A DNA stretch of 64,000 bases from Oscillatoriales cyanobacterium M59_W2019_021. Lineage in GTDB: Bacteria; Cyanobacteriota; Cyanobacteriia; Cyanobacteriales; Geitlerinemataceae. The translations under genes were made by a program, and so were the position numbers. The notes beneath the pieces were generated by a model. It did no database searches. It was not told where the DNA came from and saw only the letters and a program-made list of their open reading frames with translations. Below, piece by piece: positions 39,019 through 48,424 of this stretch (position 1 is the first letter of the stretch; the number at the start of each line of letters is the position of its first letter). Location of the stretch: NCBI GenBank assembly GCA_015295945.1, contig DVED01000129.1:26615-90614 (forward strand), given 5' to 3'.

Positions 39019-41025
39019 ATGGCCGTTGCCACCCAATCACTCGAAGAACTTTGCATCAATTCCATTCGCTTTTTGGCGATCGATGCCGTAGAAAAGGCGA
39101 AATCGGGTCACCCCGGACTGCCCATGGGCGCTGCGCCTATGGCATTCGTGCTGTGGGATCGCTTTATGCGGTTCAACCCAAAAAATCCCAAGTGGTTCAA
39201 CCGCGATCGCTTCGTCCTCTCCGCCGGACACGGCTGTATGTTGCAGTATGCCCTACTGTACCTCACGGGCTACGATAGTGTCACCCTCGACGACATCAAA
39301 CAATTTCGTCAGTGGGGTTCGGTGACTCCGGGCCACCCGGAAAACTTCGAGACGGCGGGTGTAGAAGTGACCACCGGACCATTGGGTCAAGGGATTGCTA
39401 ACGGTGTCGGCTTAGCGATAGCAGAAGCGCACTTGGCAGCGAAGTTTAACAAACCCGATTGCCAACTCGTAGACCACTACACCTACGTAATTCTCGGCGA
39501 CGGCTGCAACATGGAAGGGGTTTCCAGCGAAGCTTGCTCCCTGGCAGGACACTTGGGATTGGGTAAACTGATCGCTCTCTACGACGACAACCACATCTCC
39601 ATCGATGGCTCTACCGATGTTGCCTTCACCGAAGATGTGGGCAAGCGGTTTGAAGCCTACGGGTGGCACGTTCTCCACGTGAAAGATGGCAACACCGACT
39701 TAGATTCGATCGAAAAGGCGATTGCCGCTGCTAAGGCAGTGACCGACAAACCGACGTTAATTAAAGTTACCACCACCATCGGCTACGGCTCCCCCAACAA
39801 ATCCAACACGGCAGACGTTCACGGGGCAGCACTCGGCGGCGATGAAGTGGCAGCTACCCGTAAGAACTTGGGTTGGGAATACGAACCCTTCGTCGTTCCC
39901 GAGGATGCCTTAGCGCACTTCCGCAAAGCCGTCGAACGCGGTGCGGATGCCGAATCCCAATGGAAACAAACTCTGGCAGACTACAAAGCCAAATACCCCG
40001 CAGAAGCTGCCGAATTCGAGCGCATGACCAGCGGCAAACTCCCCGACGGCTGGGCGGACGTACTCCCCACCTACACCCCCGAAGACAAGGCGCTGGCAAC
40101 CCGCAAACACTCGGAAATTTGCCTCAATGCTCTGGCTGGCGTTCTCCCCGAACTGATCGGCGGTTCGGCGGATTTGACCCACTCCAACTACACCCTGCTC
40201 AAAGGCTACGGCGACTTCCAAAAAGGACAGTACCAAAACCGCAACCTGCGCTTCGGGGTGCGCGAACACGGCATGGGCGCTATTTGTAACGGCATTGCCC
40301 TACACGGTTCCGGGTTAATTCCTTACGGCGCCACGTTCTTGATCTTCACCGACTATATGCGGGCGGCAATTCGCTTGTCGGCACTGTCCCAAGCCGGATC
40401 GATTTGGGTGATGACCCACGACTCCATCGCTTTGGGCGAAGACGGTCCGACGCACCAACCTGTCGAAACTATTCCTTCTCTACGCGCAATTCCCAATTTG
40501 TTGGTGATCCGTCCGGCCGATGGCAACGAAACCTCCGGTGCCTACAAAGTGGCGATCGAAAATCGCACTCGCCCCACACTGCTCGCTCTTTCCCGCCAAA
40601 ACTTGACTAACCTGGCGGGAACCACCATCGATAACGTTGCCAAGGGTGGATATATCCTCTCCGACAGCGACGGTACGCCGGATATCATCCTCATCGGCAC
40701 CGGTAGCGAACTAGAACTGTGCGCCAAAGCTGCCGAAACCTTGCGCGGCGAAGGTACGAAAGTCCGGGTCGTTTCTCTCCCCTGCTGGGAGTTGTTCGAC
40801 GAGCAAGATGAAGCATATCGCGAATCCGTGTTGCCGAAAGCCGTGACTAAGCGGTTGGCAGTGGAAGCCGGAAGCAGCTTCGGCTGGTGCCACTACTTGG
40901 GTAACGAAGGCGAATCCATCAGCATCGATCGCTTTGGGGTATCAGCTCCCGGCGGCGTTGCCATGGCAAAGTTCGGCTACACCGTTGAGAACGTCGTGGC
41001 GCGAGCTAAAGCGATTCTGGGTTAA
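39019..41025 (+). CDS. tkt: Transketolase
   Basis: 668 residues. It moves two-carbon units in the Calvin cycle and pentose phosphate pathway, using thiamine diphosphate. Signatures: [20 protein letters not shown] near residue 25, the thiamine-binding [15 protein letters not shown] with [10 protein letters not shown], and the second-domain [18 protein letters not shown]. Length and layout are standard. It follows fabF by 252 bases, an order common in cyanobacteria, and has its own Rho-independent terminator. Confidence 0.97.
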   Translation: MAVATQSLEELCINSIRFLAIDAVEKAKSGHPGLPMGAAPMAFVLWDRFMRFNPKNPKWFNRDRFVLSAGHGCMLQYALLYLTGYDSVTLDDIKQFRQWGSVTPGHPENFETAGVEVTTGPLGQGIANGVGLAIAEAHLAAKFNKPDCQLVDHYTYVILGDGCNMEGVSSEACSLAGHLGLGKLIALYDDNHISIDGSTDVAFTEDVGKRFEAYGWHVLHVKDGNTDLDSIEKAIAAAKAVTDKPTLIKVTTTIGYGSPNKSNTADVHGAALGGDEVAATRKNLGWEYEPFVVPEDALAHFRKAVERGADAESQWKQTLADYKAKYPAEAAEFERMTSGKLPDGWADVLPTYTPEDKALATRKHSEICLNALAGVLPELIGGSADLTHSNYTLLKGYGDFQKGQYQNRNLRFGVREHGMGAICNGIALHGSGLIPYGATFLIFTDYMRAAIRLSALSQAGSIWVMTHDSIALGEDGPTHQPVETIPSLRAIPNLLVIRPADGNETSGAYKVAIENRTRPTLLALSRQNLTNLAGTTIDNVAKGGYILSDSDGTPDIILIGTGSELELCAKAAETLRGEGTKVRVVSLPCWELFDEQDEAYRESVLPKAVTKRLAVEAGSSFGWCHYLGNEGESISIDRFGVSAPGGVAMAKFGYTVENVVARAKAILG

Positions 41026-41080
41026 GCATTCGAGCTAATGGCAGGAGATCTGAAGACCGATTCGGATCTACTCCATCATT

Positions 41081-41116
41081 AAAAGAGGGACGCCTGTTTG
41101 GATGTCCCTCTTTTTT
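41081..41116 (+). terminator. Rho-independent terminator of tkt
   Basis: Perfect 11-base arms AAAAGAGGGAC (41081-41091) and GTCCCTCTTTT (41104-41114) around a 12-base loop, with a T run, 55 bases after the tkt stop. The A-rich 5' arm means it can also serve the converging Crp gene from the other strand. Confidence 0.9.
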
Positions 41117-41120
41117 GACG

Positions 41121-41708
41121 TTAATGATTACCCAAAAAATATCCCCCTGGCGTATCCCGAATTCTTCCCGTTCTTTGCAGTTCGTTCATCAACCGAGTGA
41201 CGGTTACTCGAGTCGTTCCTACCGTATCTGCCAGATCTTGGTGAGTTAGATGCAATGGAATAAAATAGTGGCGTTCTCGTTTTTGTCCGATCGATCGCCC
41301 CAACCACGAAAAGAGTTTGAGTAAGCGAGATTCAACTCGCTTACAGTGGGAAATTCTCAATAATTCTCGAGCTTGTTGAGCTTGAGAGAACTGAATGGCA
41401 GCTAAAGTTTCTCGATCTTCTGGCGATCGAGGTAAGAATCGCTTAATTTTCACAGCGGTCAGACACTCGACCCAATAGGGTTGAATATCGATCAGAGGGA
41501 GTCCAAAAACATCGCCACATTTCCCAAAGCCTAAAGTCGTTAAGGTTCCATCTTCGTCAGACGTTAACGTGCGAACAAAACCCGATTCAATTCGCCATAA
41601 GACATTGGTTTCTAGGGGAATGGTTTGGCGTCGGTTAAAGCTGCGATATCGATCTGGGTACGAGGAGAAACGATCGCTAGCAAAGCTAAAATTTTGGGCT
41701 GAAAACAT
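41121..41708 (-). CDS. Crp/Fnr-family regulator
   Basis: 195 residues. A short cyclic-nucleotide-binding-like beta domain (NVLWRIESGFVRTL, GDVFGLPLIDIQPYW) is followed by the dimer helix and a Crp-type winged helix (LTHQDLADTVGTTRVTVTRL, then MNELQRTGRI). The front is shorter than in NtcA, and the residues that bind cAMP are not obvious, so the ligand is unknown. It begins 3 bases after the Cys-rich peptide gene at the end of the iron-stress cluster. I infer co-expression with isiAB and a possible regulatory role in the same response. Confidence 0.88.
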   Translation of the reverse strand: MFSAQNFSFASDRFSSYPDRYRSFNRRQTIPLETNVLWRIESGFVRTLTSDEDGTLTTLGFGKCGDVFGLPLIDIQPYWVECLTAVKIKRFLPRSPEDRETLAAIQFSQAQQARELLRISHCKRVESRLLKLFSWLGRSIGQKRERHYFIPLHLTHQDLADTVGTTRVTVTRLMNELQRTGRIRDTPGGYFLGNH

Positions 41709-41711
41709 GAC

Positions 41712-42023
41712 TTATTTACTTTTAGCACGACAGCGGCTCGAACAAGCAGGAATCGGGGTAGAAGCTTCTTGAAAATCTTGACAAAAAAGCGCTTCTTCAG
41801 TGAGGGCTTTATCGGGATGAACGGCGCATTTGAGTTGGTAGCATCCACTGAAGTAAAGGCAGCGATTGCACGGCACTTGATGCAGTTTTTTCAGTCGGGA
41901 AGTCGCATCTTCGATCGCTCGAAATATTGCTGTTATCAATCCCGCAACTAACAGCAATATGACGATCGGACACAAAACTTGGAGAATTGAATAATTGGTG
42001 GACGAGACTAAGTGTGGCACCAT
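41712..42023 (-). CDS. Cys-rich single-span membrane peptide
   Basis: 103 residues. One transmembrane helix (LCPIVILLLVAGLITAIFRA) is followed by a soluble tail with many Cys: VPCNRCLYFSGCYQLKCAVHP, then ALFCQDF. The order CxxC-x5-C-x4-C-x13-C suggests metal or cluster binding, or redox chemistry. It sits between the alpha/beta hydrolase gene and the Crp gene (3-base gap) in the isi cluster, so a role in iron limitation is inferred. No named family is recognised. Confidence 0.72.
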   Translation of the reverse strand: MVPHLVSSTNYSILQVLCPIVILLLVAGLITAIFRAIEDATSRLKKLHQVPCNRCLYFSGCYQLKCAVHPDKALTEEALFCQDFQEASTPIPACSSRCRAKSK

Positions 42024-42148
42024 GAAATTAGAGAAATAAAGATCGGTCGATCAAATCAACTTTCAGTTCCTGTAAAGCAGACAAATCTGCTATTTTTCGT
42101 CCCGTTGTAGGAGGCGATCGTTCTCAATCCAGTAGGTTTCGAGGATTT

Positions 42149-42889
42149 CTAAGTGCAAACCGGGATCTGAAGATCGATCGAACTGGAAGAAATAGAGTTC
42201 CAAAATTCAGCAATTCGCTCGCCCGTTTCTTGGGGATAAAAATAGTGAAAAAAGTGGCGACCTTGGGGACAGTGCCATAGGCGATCTTCTTCTTTGAGGT
42301 AAGAGTTCCAGCTTTGAAACTGATGGAGATCGACGATAACATCATTTTGACTGCCGCAGACGAAAAGAGGCACGGGAACCCCGCCTGGGGGGATGCTAAC
42401 GCGGTTGAATAGCGTATGTGGAGACAGAGAAGTAGCTAAATCTTTTTTGAGAATCTCGATCCAATACCGAATCTTTGACTGACATTTATAACCAAACAAA
42501 TTGTAGATCGTTTGGGCTAAAATCATCTCTCGACTGCACGGCAACATTTGCAAGGTGACATAATAGTGAGCTTGCCAATCGATCGCTGGATGAACCCCTA
42601 CAGATAACAAGGTGAGCGATTTCACTCGTTCGGGATAGCGGCGAGCGTACAGCAATCCCAACAAGCCACTAGTGCTGTGTCCTACCAAATGGATGGGGTG
42701 ATCGCAATGTTGGAGATAATCGTGTAATAACGCGATTGCCGTATCTAGAGAGATGGGTTCGTCTAGGGTTTGTTGGTACTCCCATTGGGCGATCGTTTGA
42801 TGTTGCGACAAGTACTGAATTAATGGGCGATCGAACTTTTTAAAACTGGGACTGACATTCAGAAAAAGAGTATCGGCAAATTGTGACAT
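42149..42889 (-). CDS. Alpha/beta hydrolase of the isi cluster
   Basis: 246 residues. It is an alpha/beta-fold hydrolase with nucleophile elbow GHSTSG in IHLVGHSTSGLLGLLYARRY. A candidate acid lies in FVCGSQNDVIVD and the catalytic His in CPQGRHFFHYFYPQE. There is no signal peptide, so it is cytoplasmic. The substrate is unknown. It lies 130 bases after isiB in the same direction, and an alpha/beta hydrolase as third gene of isi operons is consistent with what I recall from other cyanobacteria. The name isiC is not assigned here because I cannot verify it. Confidence 0.82.
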   Translation of the reverse strand: MSQFADTLFLNVSPSFKKFDRPLIQYLSQHQTIAQWEYQQTLDEPISLDTAIALLHDYLQHCDHPIHLVGHSTSGLLGLLYARRYPERVKSLTLLSVGVHPAIDWQAHYYVTLQMLPCSREMILAQTIYNLFGYKCQSKIRYWIEILKKDLATSLSPHTLFNRVSIPPGGVPVPLFVCGSQNDVIVDLHQFQSWNSYLKEEDRLWHCPQGRHFFHYFYPQETGERIAEFWNSISSSSIDLQIPVCT

Positions 42890-43019
42890 CAGAAAACCTC
42901 AAGTCAAAAAATAAAACATTAGAAACCAGTTGGATCGGTTCTAGAATTGCTTTAAAATTATCAGCAATTGAGAAGCTGAACCAACTGATTAGAACTGGAG
43001 AAAGACATCGAATTCTCAA

Positions 43020-43532
43020 TTAGATGCCAAACTCTTTTTTGAGTTGGGCGACCCAAGCTTTGACGCGCCCATCGGTTAAATCGGATTGATTGTCTTCATC
43101 AATTGCTAAACCCACGAATTTTCCATCGCGAACCGCTTTCGATTCGCTAAAATCGTAACCTTCCGTTGACCAATAGCCAACAGTTTCTCCACCCAATTCC
43201 AAGATCTTTTCTTCCAGAATACCCATTGCATCTTGAAAGTTGTCGGCATATCCAACTTGGTCTCCCGCACCAAAGTAGGCAACTTTCTTGCCGCTAAAAT
43301 TAATAGCATCCAGTTCGTCGTAAAACCCATCCCAATCGGCTTGGAGTTCGCCAACATTCCAAGTCGGACAACCGATGATAAGCAGGCTATAGCTCTCAAA
43401 ATCTTCCGTGGAAGCTCCTGAAATATCATACAGTTCTACAATGCTGTCGCCCCCAAACTCTTTTTGAATTTGTTCGGCGATCGTTTGGGTATTTCCCGTT
43501 TGCGTTCCGTAAAATAAACCAATTTTTGCCAT
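43020..43532 (-). CDS. isiB: Flavodoxin IsiB
   Basis: 170 residues. It is a long-chain flavodoxin that replaces ferredoxin as electron carrier from photosystem I under iron limitation. The FMN-phosphate loop is GLFYGTQTGNTQTIAEQIQ at the N-terminus. The isoalloxazine-contact stretches are CPTWNVGELQADW and FGAGDQVGYADNFQDAMG. The length fits the family. It lies downstream of isiA, with a small zinc-ribbon gene in between, all on the minus strand. Confidence 0.97.
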   Translation of the reverse strand: MAKIGLFYGTQTGNTQTIAEQIQKEFGGDSIVELYDISGASTEDFESYSLLIIGCPTWNVGELQADWDGFYDELDAINFSGKKVAYFGAGDQVGYADNFQDAMGILEEKILELGGETVGYWSTEGYDFSESKAVRDGKFVGLAIDEDNQSDLTDGRVKAWVAQLKKEFGI

Positions 43533-43631
43533 TGTTGAGTACCTGAGAAAATGTTGATGTTACCCAGAAAAAAACTTTAAATTTCGAGCGATCGATTCTC
43601 AGACGTAGCGATCGAGAATGAACATTGAAAT

Positions 43632-43805
43632 TTACTCGAAAGATTTTTGAGATGCGCAATAGCTACGGGAGTGTTTTGGAGGCGATCGATCTAAAAGACG
43701 ATGGGATAAACCAGGCATTTCTTGACGGCAATTCGGACAAAACCAATATAATCGGTTGCGAGAAATATGCCGCAGGAGATTTTCCGAACAGCAGGGACAA
43801 TTCAT
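43632..43805 (-). CDS. Small zinc-ribbon protein between isiA and isiB
   Basis: 57 residues from the ATG at 43805 (MNCPCCSENLLRHISRNRLY, then WFCPNCRQEMPGL). Two CPxC knuckles 20 residues apart form a probable zinc ribbon. The pattern WFCPxCxQEMP is shared by a group of small cyanobacterial proteins that I recall but cannot name. The frame extends upstream to 43859 with unlikely residues, so the internal ATG is preferred. The position inside the isi cluster suggests co-expression. Confidence 0.7.
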   Translation of the reverse strand: MNCPCCSENLLRHISRNRLYWFCPNCRQEMPGLSHRLLDRSPPKHSRSYCASQKSFE

Positions 43806-43943
43806 AAACCACCGGAAATGAGGAAACGGGGATTCCCAATTGCATTGGAAATAGGTCACTGATAGGAATCCCCGCGATCGTGAAAGGAGAAACTAGAGAG
43901 AAACTTAAGGTAACGAGCTAACCGCTAAAAAGCTAAAGGCTAA

Positions 43944-44972
43944 CTACGATTCCACCGCACTCAGCGCCTGCTCGACCCGACGGAAATCAAATCCCATCGC
44001 CCGCAGCGCGTGCCACAAATGCCCTTGCAAGAAGAAGAATGCTAGGAAAAAGTGAGCGTTCGCCAACCAAGCGCGGGACGTATGAGCGCCCATCGGCAGT
44101 TCGACCGTATCGGCAAAGTAAGGCGAAATTCCCAACTTGACATCCAATGCCGGTCCGTAAAACTCAACCGGGTAGGCAAAGGTATTCACCGCGCAGAAGT
44201 AAGCCGCGACAAATCCAGCCAGCGCAATTCCTCCGAGAGAGTAGGACAAAATGGCTTCGGCAGAAAAACTCAGCACTTTTTTCGCCCAAGGCAGGGGTTC
44301 GACCAGGATGTGCCAAATTCCGCCACCAATCAGCAGCAAACCCACATAAATATGTCCGCCGACGAGATCTTCGAGACTGTTCAAACTGGCAAAATGGGTT
44401 TGATAGCCGTAGATAACGAGGGGGTCGAGGGTGGGACTGGAGACTGTGCGAACGTCGCCGAGGGTGGCATCGTACAATCCGCCCCAGTACATGGCTTTAC
44501 CCACCAGCATCAACGCACCCGCGCCCAAAAACAGCAAGTGATGCCCCAAAATCAGACCCAATTGCTTGGGACTTTCCCATTCAAAATGGAACTTCCGGGC
44601 TTGACCCGTGGCGTCTTTGAGGTTTTCCGGAGCGCGAATGGTGTGGAAGATTGCCCCCGCACCCAACACGGCAGACGAGATGAGGTGCAACACCCCCACG
44701 ACGAAGAAGGGATAGGTATCGACAACTTCGCCGCCTTTGCCAACCCCAAATCCCAGGGTAGCAAGGTGGGGCAGCAGAATCAGTCCTTGCTCTCCCATAG
44801 GGACGCCAGGATCGAACCAGGAGATTTCAAACAGGGTAAATGCGCCTGCCCAAAAGGTAATGAGAGCGGCTTGGGCGACGTGAGCGGCGATGAATAAGCC
44901 ACTCATGTTGGCAAAGCGGGCATTTCCTGCCCACCAGTCATACTTCACATCGGGGTTGTCATATGTCTGCAT
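43944..44972 (-). CDS. isiA: Iron-stress chlorophyll-binding protein IsiA (CP43')
   Basis: 342 residues from the ATG at 44972 ([20 protein letters not shown]); the frame opens two codons earlier with TTG. It is a six-helix chlorophyll antenna related to PsbC but lacking the large lumenal loop. It forms rings around photosystem I under iron starvation. Visible features are conserved His residues in [33 protein letters not shown] and [18 protein letters not shown], and the closing [20 protein letters not shown]. It is the first gene of the cluster. Transcription is known in other species to be repressed by Fur, and candidate inverted repeats lie 35-72 bases upstream. An antisense IsrR-like RNA cannot be judged from sequence alone. 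Confidence 0.97.
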   Translation of the reverse strand: MQTYDNPDVKYDWWAGNARFANMSGLFIAAHVAQAALITFWAGAFTLFEISWFDPGVPMGEQGLILLPHLATLGFGVGKGGEVVDTYPFFVVGVLHLISSAVLGAGAIFHTIRAPENLKDATGQARKFHFEWESPKQLGLILGHHLLFLGAGALMLVGKAMYWGGLYDATLGDVRTVSSPTLDPLVIYGYQTHFASLNSLEDLVGGHIYVGLLLIGGGIWHILVEPLPWAKKVLSFSAEAILSYSLGGIALAGFVAAYFCAVNTFAYPVEFYGPALDVKLGISPYFADTVELPMGAHTSRAWLANAHFFLAFFFLQGHLWHALRAMGFDFRRVEQALSAVES

Positions 44973-45460
44973 ATGCAATGTTATGAGGTAAACGATCGAC
45001 TTGTCTATTGAAAATAAAATTCAATAACGAGTTAACGATAACTCAGATAGTAATTTTTCTCAATAAGTTTGATGTAAAGATTTATGAAGAACGGCGATTG
45101 CTCTGCTTGATTGGTTGCAATAGCCTTATCTTGACTTGAGTTACGGGCGATCATCTCTAGGCTCGGCGATCTTTCTATAGTTAGCACGAGTCTTTTAATT
45201 AGAACAGCTAGCAATAGCTGGGGAAATATCATCCGAAAAAGTTGAGATATACTCTCAACTAGAGAGCGACTTGAGGTGAGTAGCTGTCCTTCTATTGGGA
45301 TCGTGAAGGTTGGGCAAGTTCATCTCAATCGAAAAACCGTTGAAGCCCACATTCCGCAGATCTGACTCGGATTACTGGAACTTTTGAAAAGTCCCAGAAG
45401 CAAAAAATTTCTCCCGCCTAATTTTTCTGATTTTCGTGTCACTTTTTTGTCGGAAGAGCC
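44973..45460. other. isiA upstream region
   Basis: 488 bases between isiA and the next minus-strand gene. The inverted repeats at 45007-45044 are the only clear structure. The rest is AT-rich and shows no gene. Confidence 0.6.
45007..45044 (-). promoter_or_regulatory. Paired inverted repeats upstream of isiA (candidate Fur operators)
   Basis: A 19-base AT-rich inverted repeat (arms ATTGAA and TTCAAT, 45007-45025) is followed after three bases by a second one (arms GAGTTA and TAACTC, 45029-45044). They lie 35-72 bases before the isiA ATG. Length and AT content of the first match a Fur box. Assignment to Fur rests on known isiA regulation, not on a verified consensus. Confidence 0.5.
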
Positions 45461-45958
45461 TTAATCGGTGAGATCGGCAGGCGATGCTTTCGGTTCGATT
45501 TGCTTGATGCGATCTCGCAAGATCTGCAACTGCCGCTGATTGGCTTGGACTGTATCTGTCAGGGTTTTGAATTCGTCTGGCACTTCTTCTCTTAAAGTTT
45601 GTAGTTGGTCTTTCTGGCGCTGCAACTGGGCGTCAATCTGTTCGATCTGTTCGAGTATTTTGGCATTGGTTGCCGTTGCCTGTTCCGTGTCGCGCCGCAT
45701 AATTTGTTCTTGCACGAGCAGGCGGTAGGCAAACCAGCCCGAAATGCCAATTGCCAGTAGCACGGCGATCGCCAGACCCGCGACGAGGGTTTGAAGTAAC
45801 CCCCGGAGGCGATCGACCCGCCTGTAGAGTTCTTCAACGCTGAGCTTGAGATTGAGGTGTTGCTCCTGAAGCATTTCGAGAGAGAGTTCTTGATTCCAAG
45901 TCTTAGTTTTCTCGGGATTGGATTCAGAGTTAGATTCAGAAGGAGATGAGGTATTCAT
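45461..45958 (-). CDS. Single-span membrane protein with coiled coils
   Basis: 165 residues. One transmembrane helix (LQTLVAGLAIAVLLAIGISG) divides an N-terminal cytoplasmic-like coiled coil (MLQEQHLNLKLSVEELYRRV) from a longer C-terminal coiled coil (ILEQIEQIDAQLQRQKDQLQ). The N-terminus is Ser/Glu-rich and disordered. No family is recognised. It lies 67 bases downstream of two mechanosensitive channel genes on the same strand and may be co-transcribed, which suggests but does not show an envelope role. Confidence 0.72.
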   Translation of the reverse strand: MNTSSPSESNSESNPEKTKTWNQELSLEMLQEQHLNLKLSVEELYRRVDRLRGLLQTLVAGLAIAVLLAIGISGWFAYRLLVQEQIMRRDTEQATATNAKILEQIEQIDAQLQRQKDQLQTLREEVPDEFKTLTDTVQANQRQLQILRDRIKQIEPKASPADLTD

Positions 45959-46025
45959 GTCATCTGTGGGGAAGTAATGGCTTCAAATGGAATTTAGATT
46001 TAGACGCTGACGATCGGCACGGCTG

Positions 46026-47147
46026 CTAGAGAGACATGGGTGAATCAATGTAAACAGTGGGTTCTGGAACAATGAACCTCAGATTTTGAACAGCTAGTTT
46101 TTTGGCGATCGCATGATTGGCTAACTCCAGGAGTCGTTTGCGTAGTTCTAGCGAGTTTTCACTCGGACTGGTAATGAAAAAGAACACTCGAGCGCGGGTT
46201 GCCGAAGCATTCTCTCCTTTTTCTTTTTCATATTGAACTCGCGTACTGGCTTTTTCAAAGCCCCAAAAAAATCGGCTTTCCTGCTCGATCGTTTGCGTGA
46301 CGAGAGCTTTCTCGTCCTCTCTAAGGTGCTTGGGAAAGTCCAAACAAAGCATCGCCATAATCTTTTTTCCCCGACTCACATTTTCAATATTTTTGCCAGC
46401 CATCGTCGAATTCGGCACGATCATCATTGTATTTTGAGCAACAATCCGAATTTTGGTCGAACGCAAGCCAATGGACTCGACCCGACCATATACATCTTCA
46501 GCGTAGGGATTAAAATTAACTCGGATGTATTCTCCACAAATATAAGGGCGATCGAGATAGAGTTCTAGAGTGCCGAAAAGTCGTCCGAGAGCCTGCTGTG
46601 CTGCAAATGCGATCGCCACACCGCCAATCCCCAAACTGGCTCCGAGAGTCACCAGATTAATCCGTAGTCCGATGGCAAAAACGACCACAGCCATCAGAAC
46701 GATCAGGACATAAATGAGAGTCTCAAAAATGAGTACAATTTCATTAACTTTTCCAAACCACCGATGTACCAAACCGATCGCCGATCGATGGATGGCTTGG
46801 TGAGCAATTTTAGATGCAAACCAGCCAATTCCAACCGACAATACCGAATACACAAAAATACTCAGAAAATTATACAGATCCTCGTACTTTATGAGTAAAT
46901 TCAAGCCAATTGCAATGAAGAGAAACGTCCCTGTTAATGAGAGTGACATCTGAAACGGCTCGATCGCGCCCTTGTAAACCGTCTGACTATTCACTATTCC
47001 CAGAAACTCAAATAGCTTGAGTCCCTGCCGAATGAGTTGAAGCAAAAATCGCCCAGCAAACGGGGAAACAATGACGATGAGGGAAAATAACCCTAACCTC
47101 GCCATCAGTTCCAATACATATTGAAGTATTTCTGATTCGATTGACAT
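46026..47147 (-). CDS. MscS-family mechanosensitive channel (second copy)
   Basis: 373 residues. Four or five membrane helices precede the MscS pore helix and beta domain: LVTLGASLGIGGVAIAFAAQ, then ALGRLFGTLELYLDRPYICG, GRVESIGLRSTKIRIVAQN and MIVPNSTMAGKNIENVSRGK. The C-terminal alpha/beta cage domain follows. It is related to the upstream gene through all these blocks, so the pair is a tandem duplication. Such channels release solutes on osmotic downshift. The intergenic gap is 38 bases. Confidence 0.9.
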   Translation of the reverse strand: MSIESEILQYVLELMARLGLFSLIVIVSPFAGRFLLQLIRQGLKLFEFLGIVNSQTVYKGAIEPFQMSLSLTGTFLFIAIGLNLLIKYEDLYNFLSIFVYSVLSVGIGWFASKIAHQAIHRSAIGLVHRWFGKVNEIVLIFETLIYVLIVLMAVVVFAIGLRINLVTLGASLGIGGVAIAFAAQQALGRLFGTLELYLDRPYICGEYIRVNFNPYAEDVYGRVESIGLRSTKIRIVAQNTMMIVPNSTMAGKNIENVSRGKKIMAMLCLDFPKHLREDEKALVTQTIEQESRFFWGFEKASTRVQYEKEKGENASATRARVFFFITSPSENSLELRKRLLELANHAIAKKLAVQNLRFIVPEPTVYIDSPMSL

Positions 47148-47185
47148 CGCTTCCGATCTTCGATCTCATAATGCGAACTAGAGGA

Positions 47186-48325
47186 TTAAATATTCATGGG
47201 TTGACTGACATCAACAATGCTCTCTTGAATGTCAAAATTAATTCCATAGTCTTGTAGCCGCTTGATGATATTTTCCCGAGCCATCTCCAGTAGACCTTTG
47301 CGTAATTCCATTGAAGTTTCCGTTGCCCCTAAAATAAAGAAAACAACCTGTACCCGTGCGCGATCCTGACCAGATTCATCAGCTATATCCTGAAATTTGA
47401 CCTGGGTCAGTTGACGATCGATTCCGAGAATATCGCGGGTACTGTCCAACAGAAGCTGCTGGAGTAGTGCTTTTTCCTCATTAGATATCGACCTAAAAAA
47501 AGTTAGGTTGACCATCGAAATTAGGCGTCGCGCATTACTCAGGTTTTCAATATTAATTTGCGCTAGGTTACTATTGGGAACCACCATCAAAGTATTTTTC
47601 CCAGATAGGCGAATTTTGGTAGAACGCCACCCGATCGACTCAACCCGACCTAAAGTCCGATCTGGCAAATGGATATAATCATCAACAGTAAAAGGACGAT
47701 CGATGTAAAGAACGACGCTCCAGAGAATTTGCTCGATGACTTTTTGAGAGGCAAAGGCGATCGCAAATCCTCCCACTCCCAAACTGGCAACTAGACCAAT
47801 CACATTAAATTGATGAGCTTGAGCAAAGCAAAAAACAATAATCAGAACAATAAAAACCTTGGTCAAAAACTTTCCCAGCGTTATCAGTTCGGTATTGATT
47901 TTGCTTTCATCTTCGAGTGCCGCTCCTAACAAGTACCGATCGAAGAGTTTTTCAAAGAGTCTGAATCCTAGCAACGTGGTACTAAAAGCTAACAGTAAGC
48001 TCAAGGGAAATTCAAATAATATCAGCCAGGATGGTGTGGGAATAGCCAAAACCATCAGATCGATAACGATGGCAGCAATGACCCCAATTAACCAACCCTG
48101 AAATGGTTGAATCAGCGTCCTAAAAATTTCTTTAGATTCCACTGAATTAAACCGATGGGCAAGCGAATCCATGAGCTTTGGAAGCTTCACAGACGAAATC
48201 CCTCTAATCAGGATAATCATTAACAGAGAAATGAGACTCAGTAGCACCATCACAATTGCTGTGCTGGTGACAGTATCCGGCAGATTGATATTCAAGCTGA
48301 ACACGGCGAGTGTGCGATCGAACAT
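47186..48325 (-). CDS. MscS-family mechanosensitive channel (first copy)
   Basis: 379 residues. It has N-terminal membrane helices, the Gly/Ala-rich pore helix GLVASLGVGGFAIAFASQK, and the beta domain DRPFTVDDYIHLPDRTLGRV, ESIGWRSTKIRLSGKNTLMV and VPNSNLAQINIENLSNARR. It is a paralogue of the following gene. As in that gene, the C-terminal tail ends with a family-like GINFDIQESIVDVSQPMNI. It appears to be the promoter-proximal member of a three-gene transcript with the coiled-coil protein last. Confidence 0.9.
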   Translation of the reverse strand: MFDRTLAVFSLNINLPDTVTSTAIVMVLLSLISLLMIILIRGISSVKLPKLMDSLAHRFNSVESKEIFRTLIQPFQGWLIGVIAAIVIDLMVLAIPTPSWLILFEFPLSLLLAFSTTLLGFRLFEKLFDRYLLGAALEDESKINTELITLGKFLTKVFIVLIIVFCFAQAHQFNVIGLVASLGVGGFAIAFASQKVIEQILWSVVLYIDRPFTVDDYIHLPDRTLGRVESIGWRSTKIRLSGKNTLMVVPNSNLAQINIENLSNARRLISMVNLTFFRSISNEEKALLQQLLLDSTRDILGIDRQLTQVKFQDIADESGQDRARVQVVFFILGATETSMELRKGLLEMARENIIKRLQDYGINFDIQESIVDVSQPMNI

Positions 48326-48424
48326 AGGCTACCTCTGAAACCCAATCAGTTGAGATCAATTACAGGACAAGGGGGTGATGACCATTAGCGGTTCGCTGAC
48401 GGCTGAATGCTTACGTTAGTTCGA

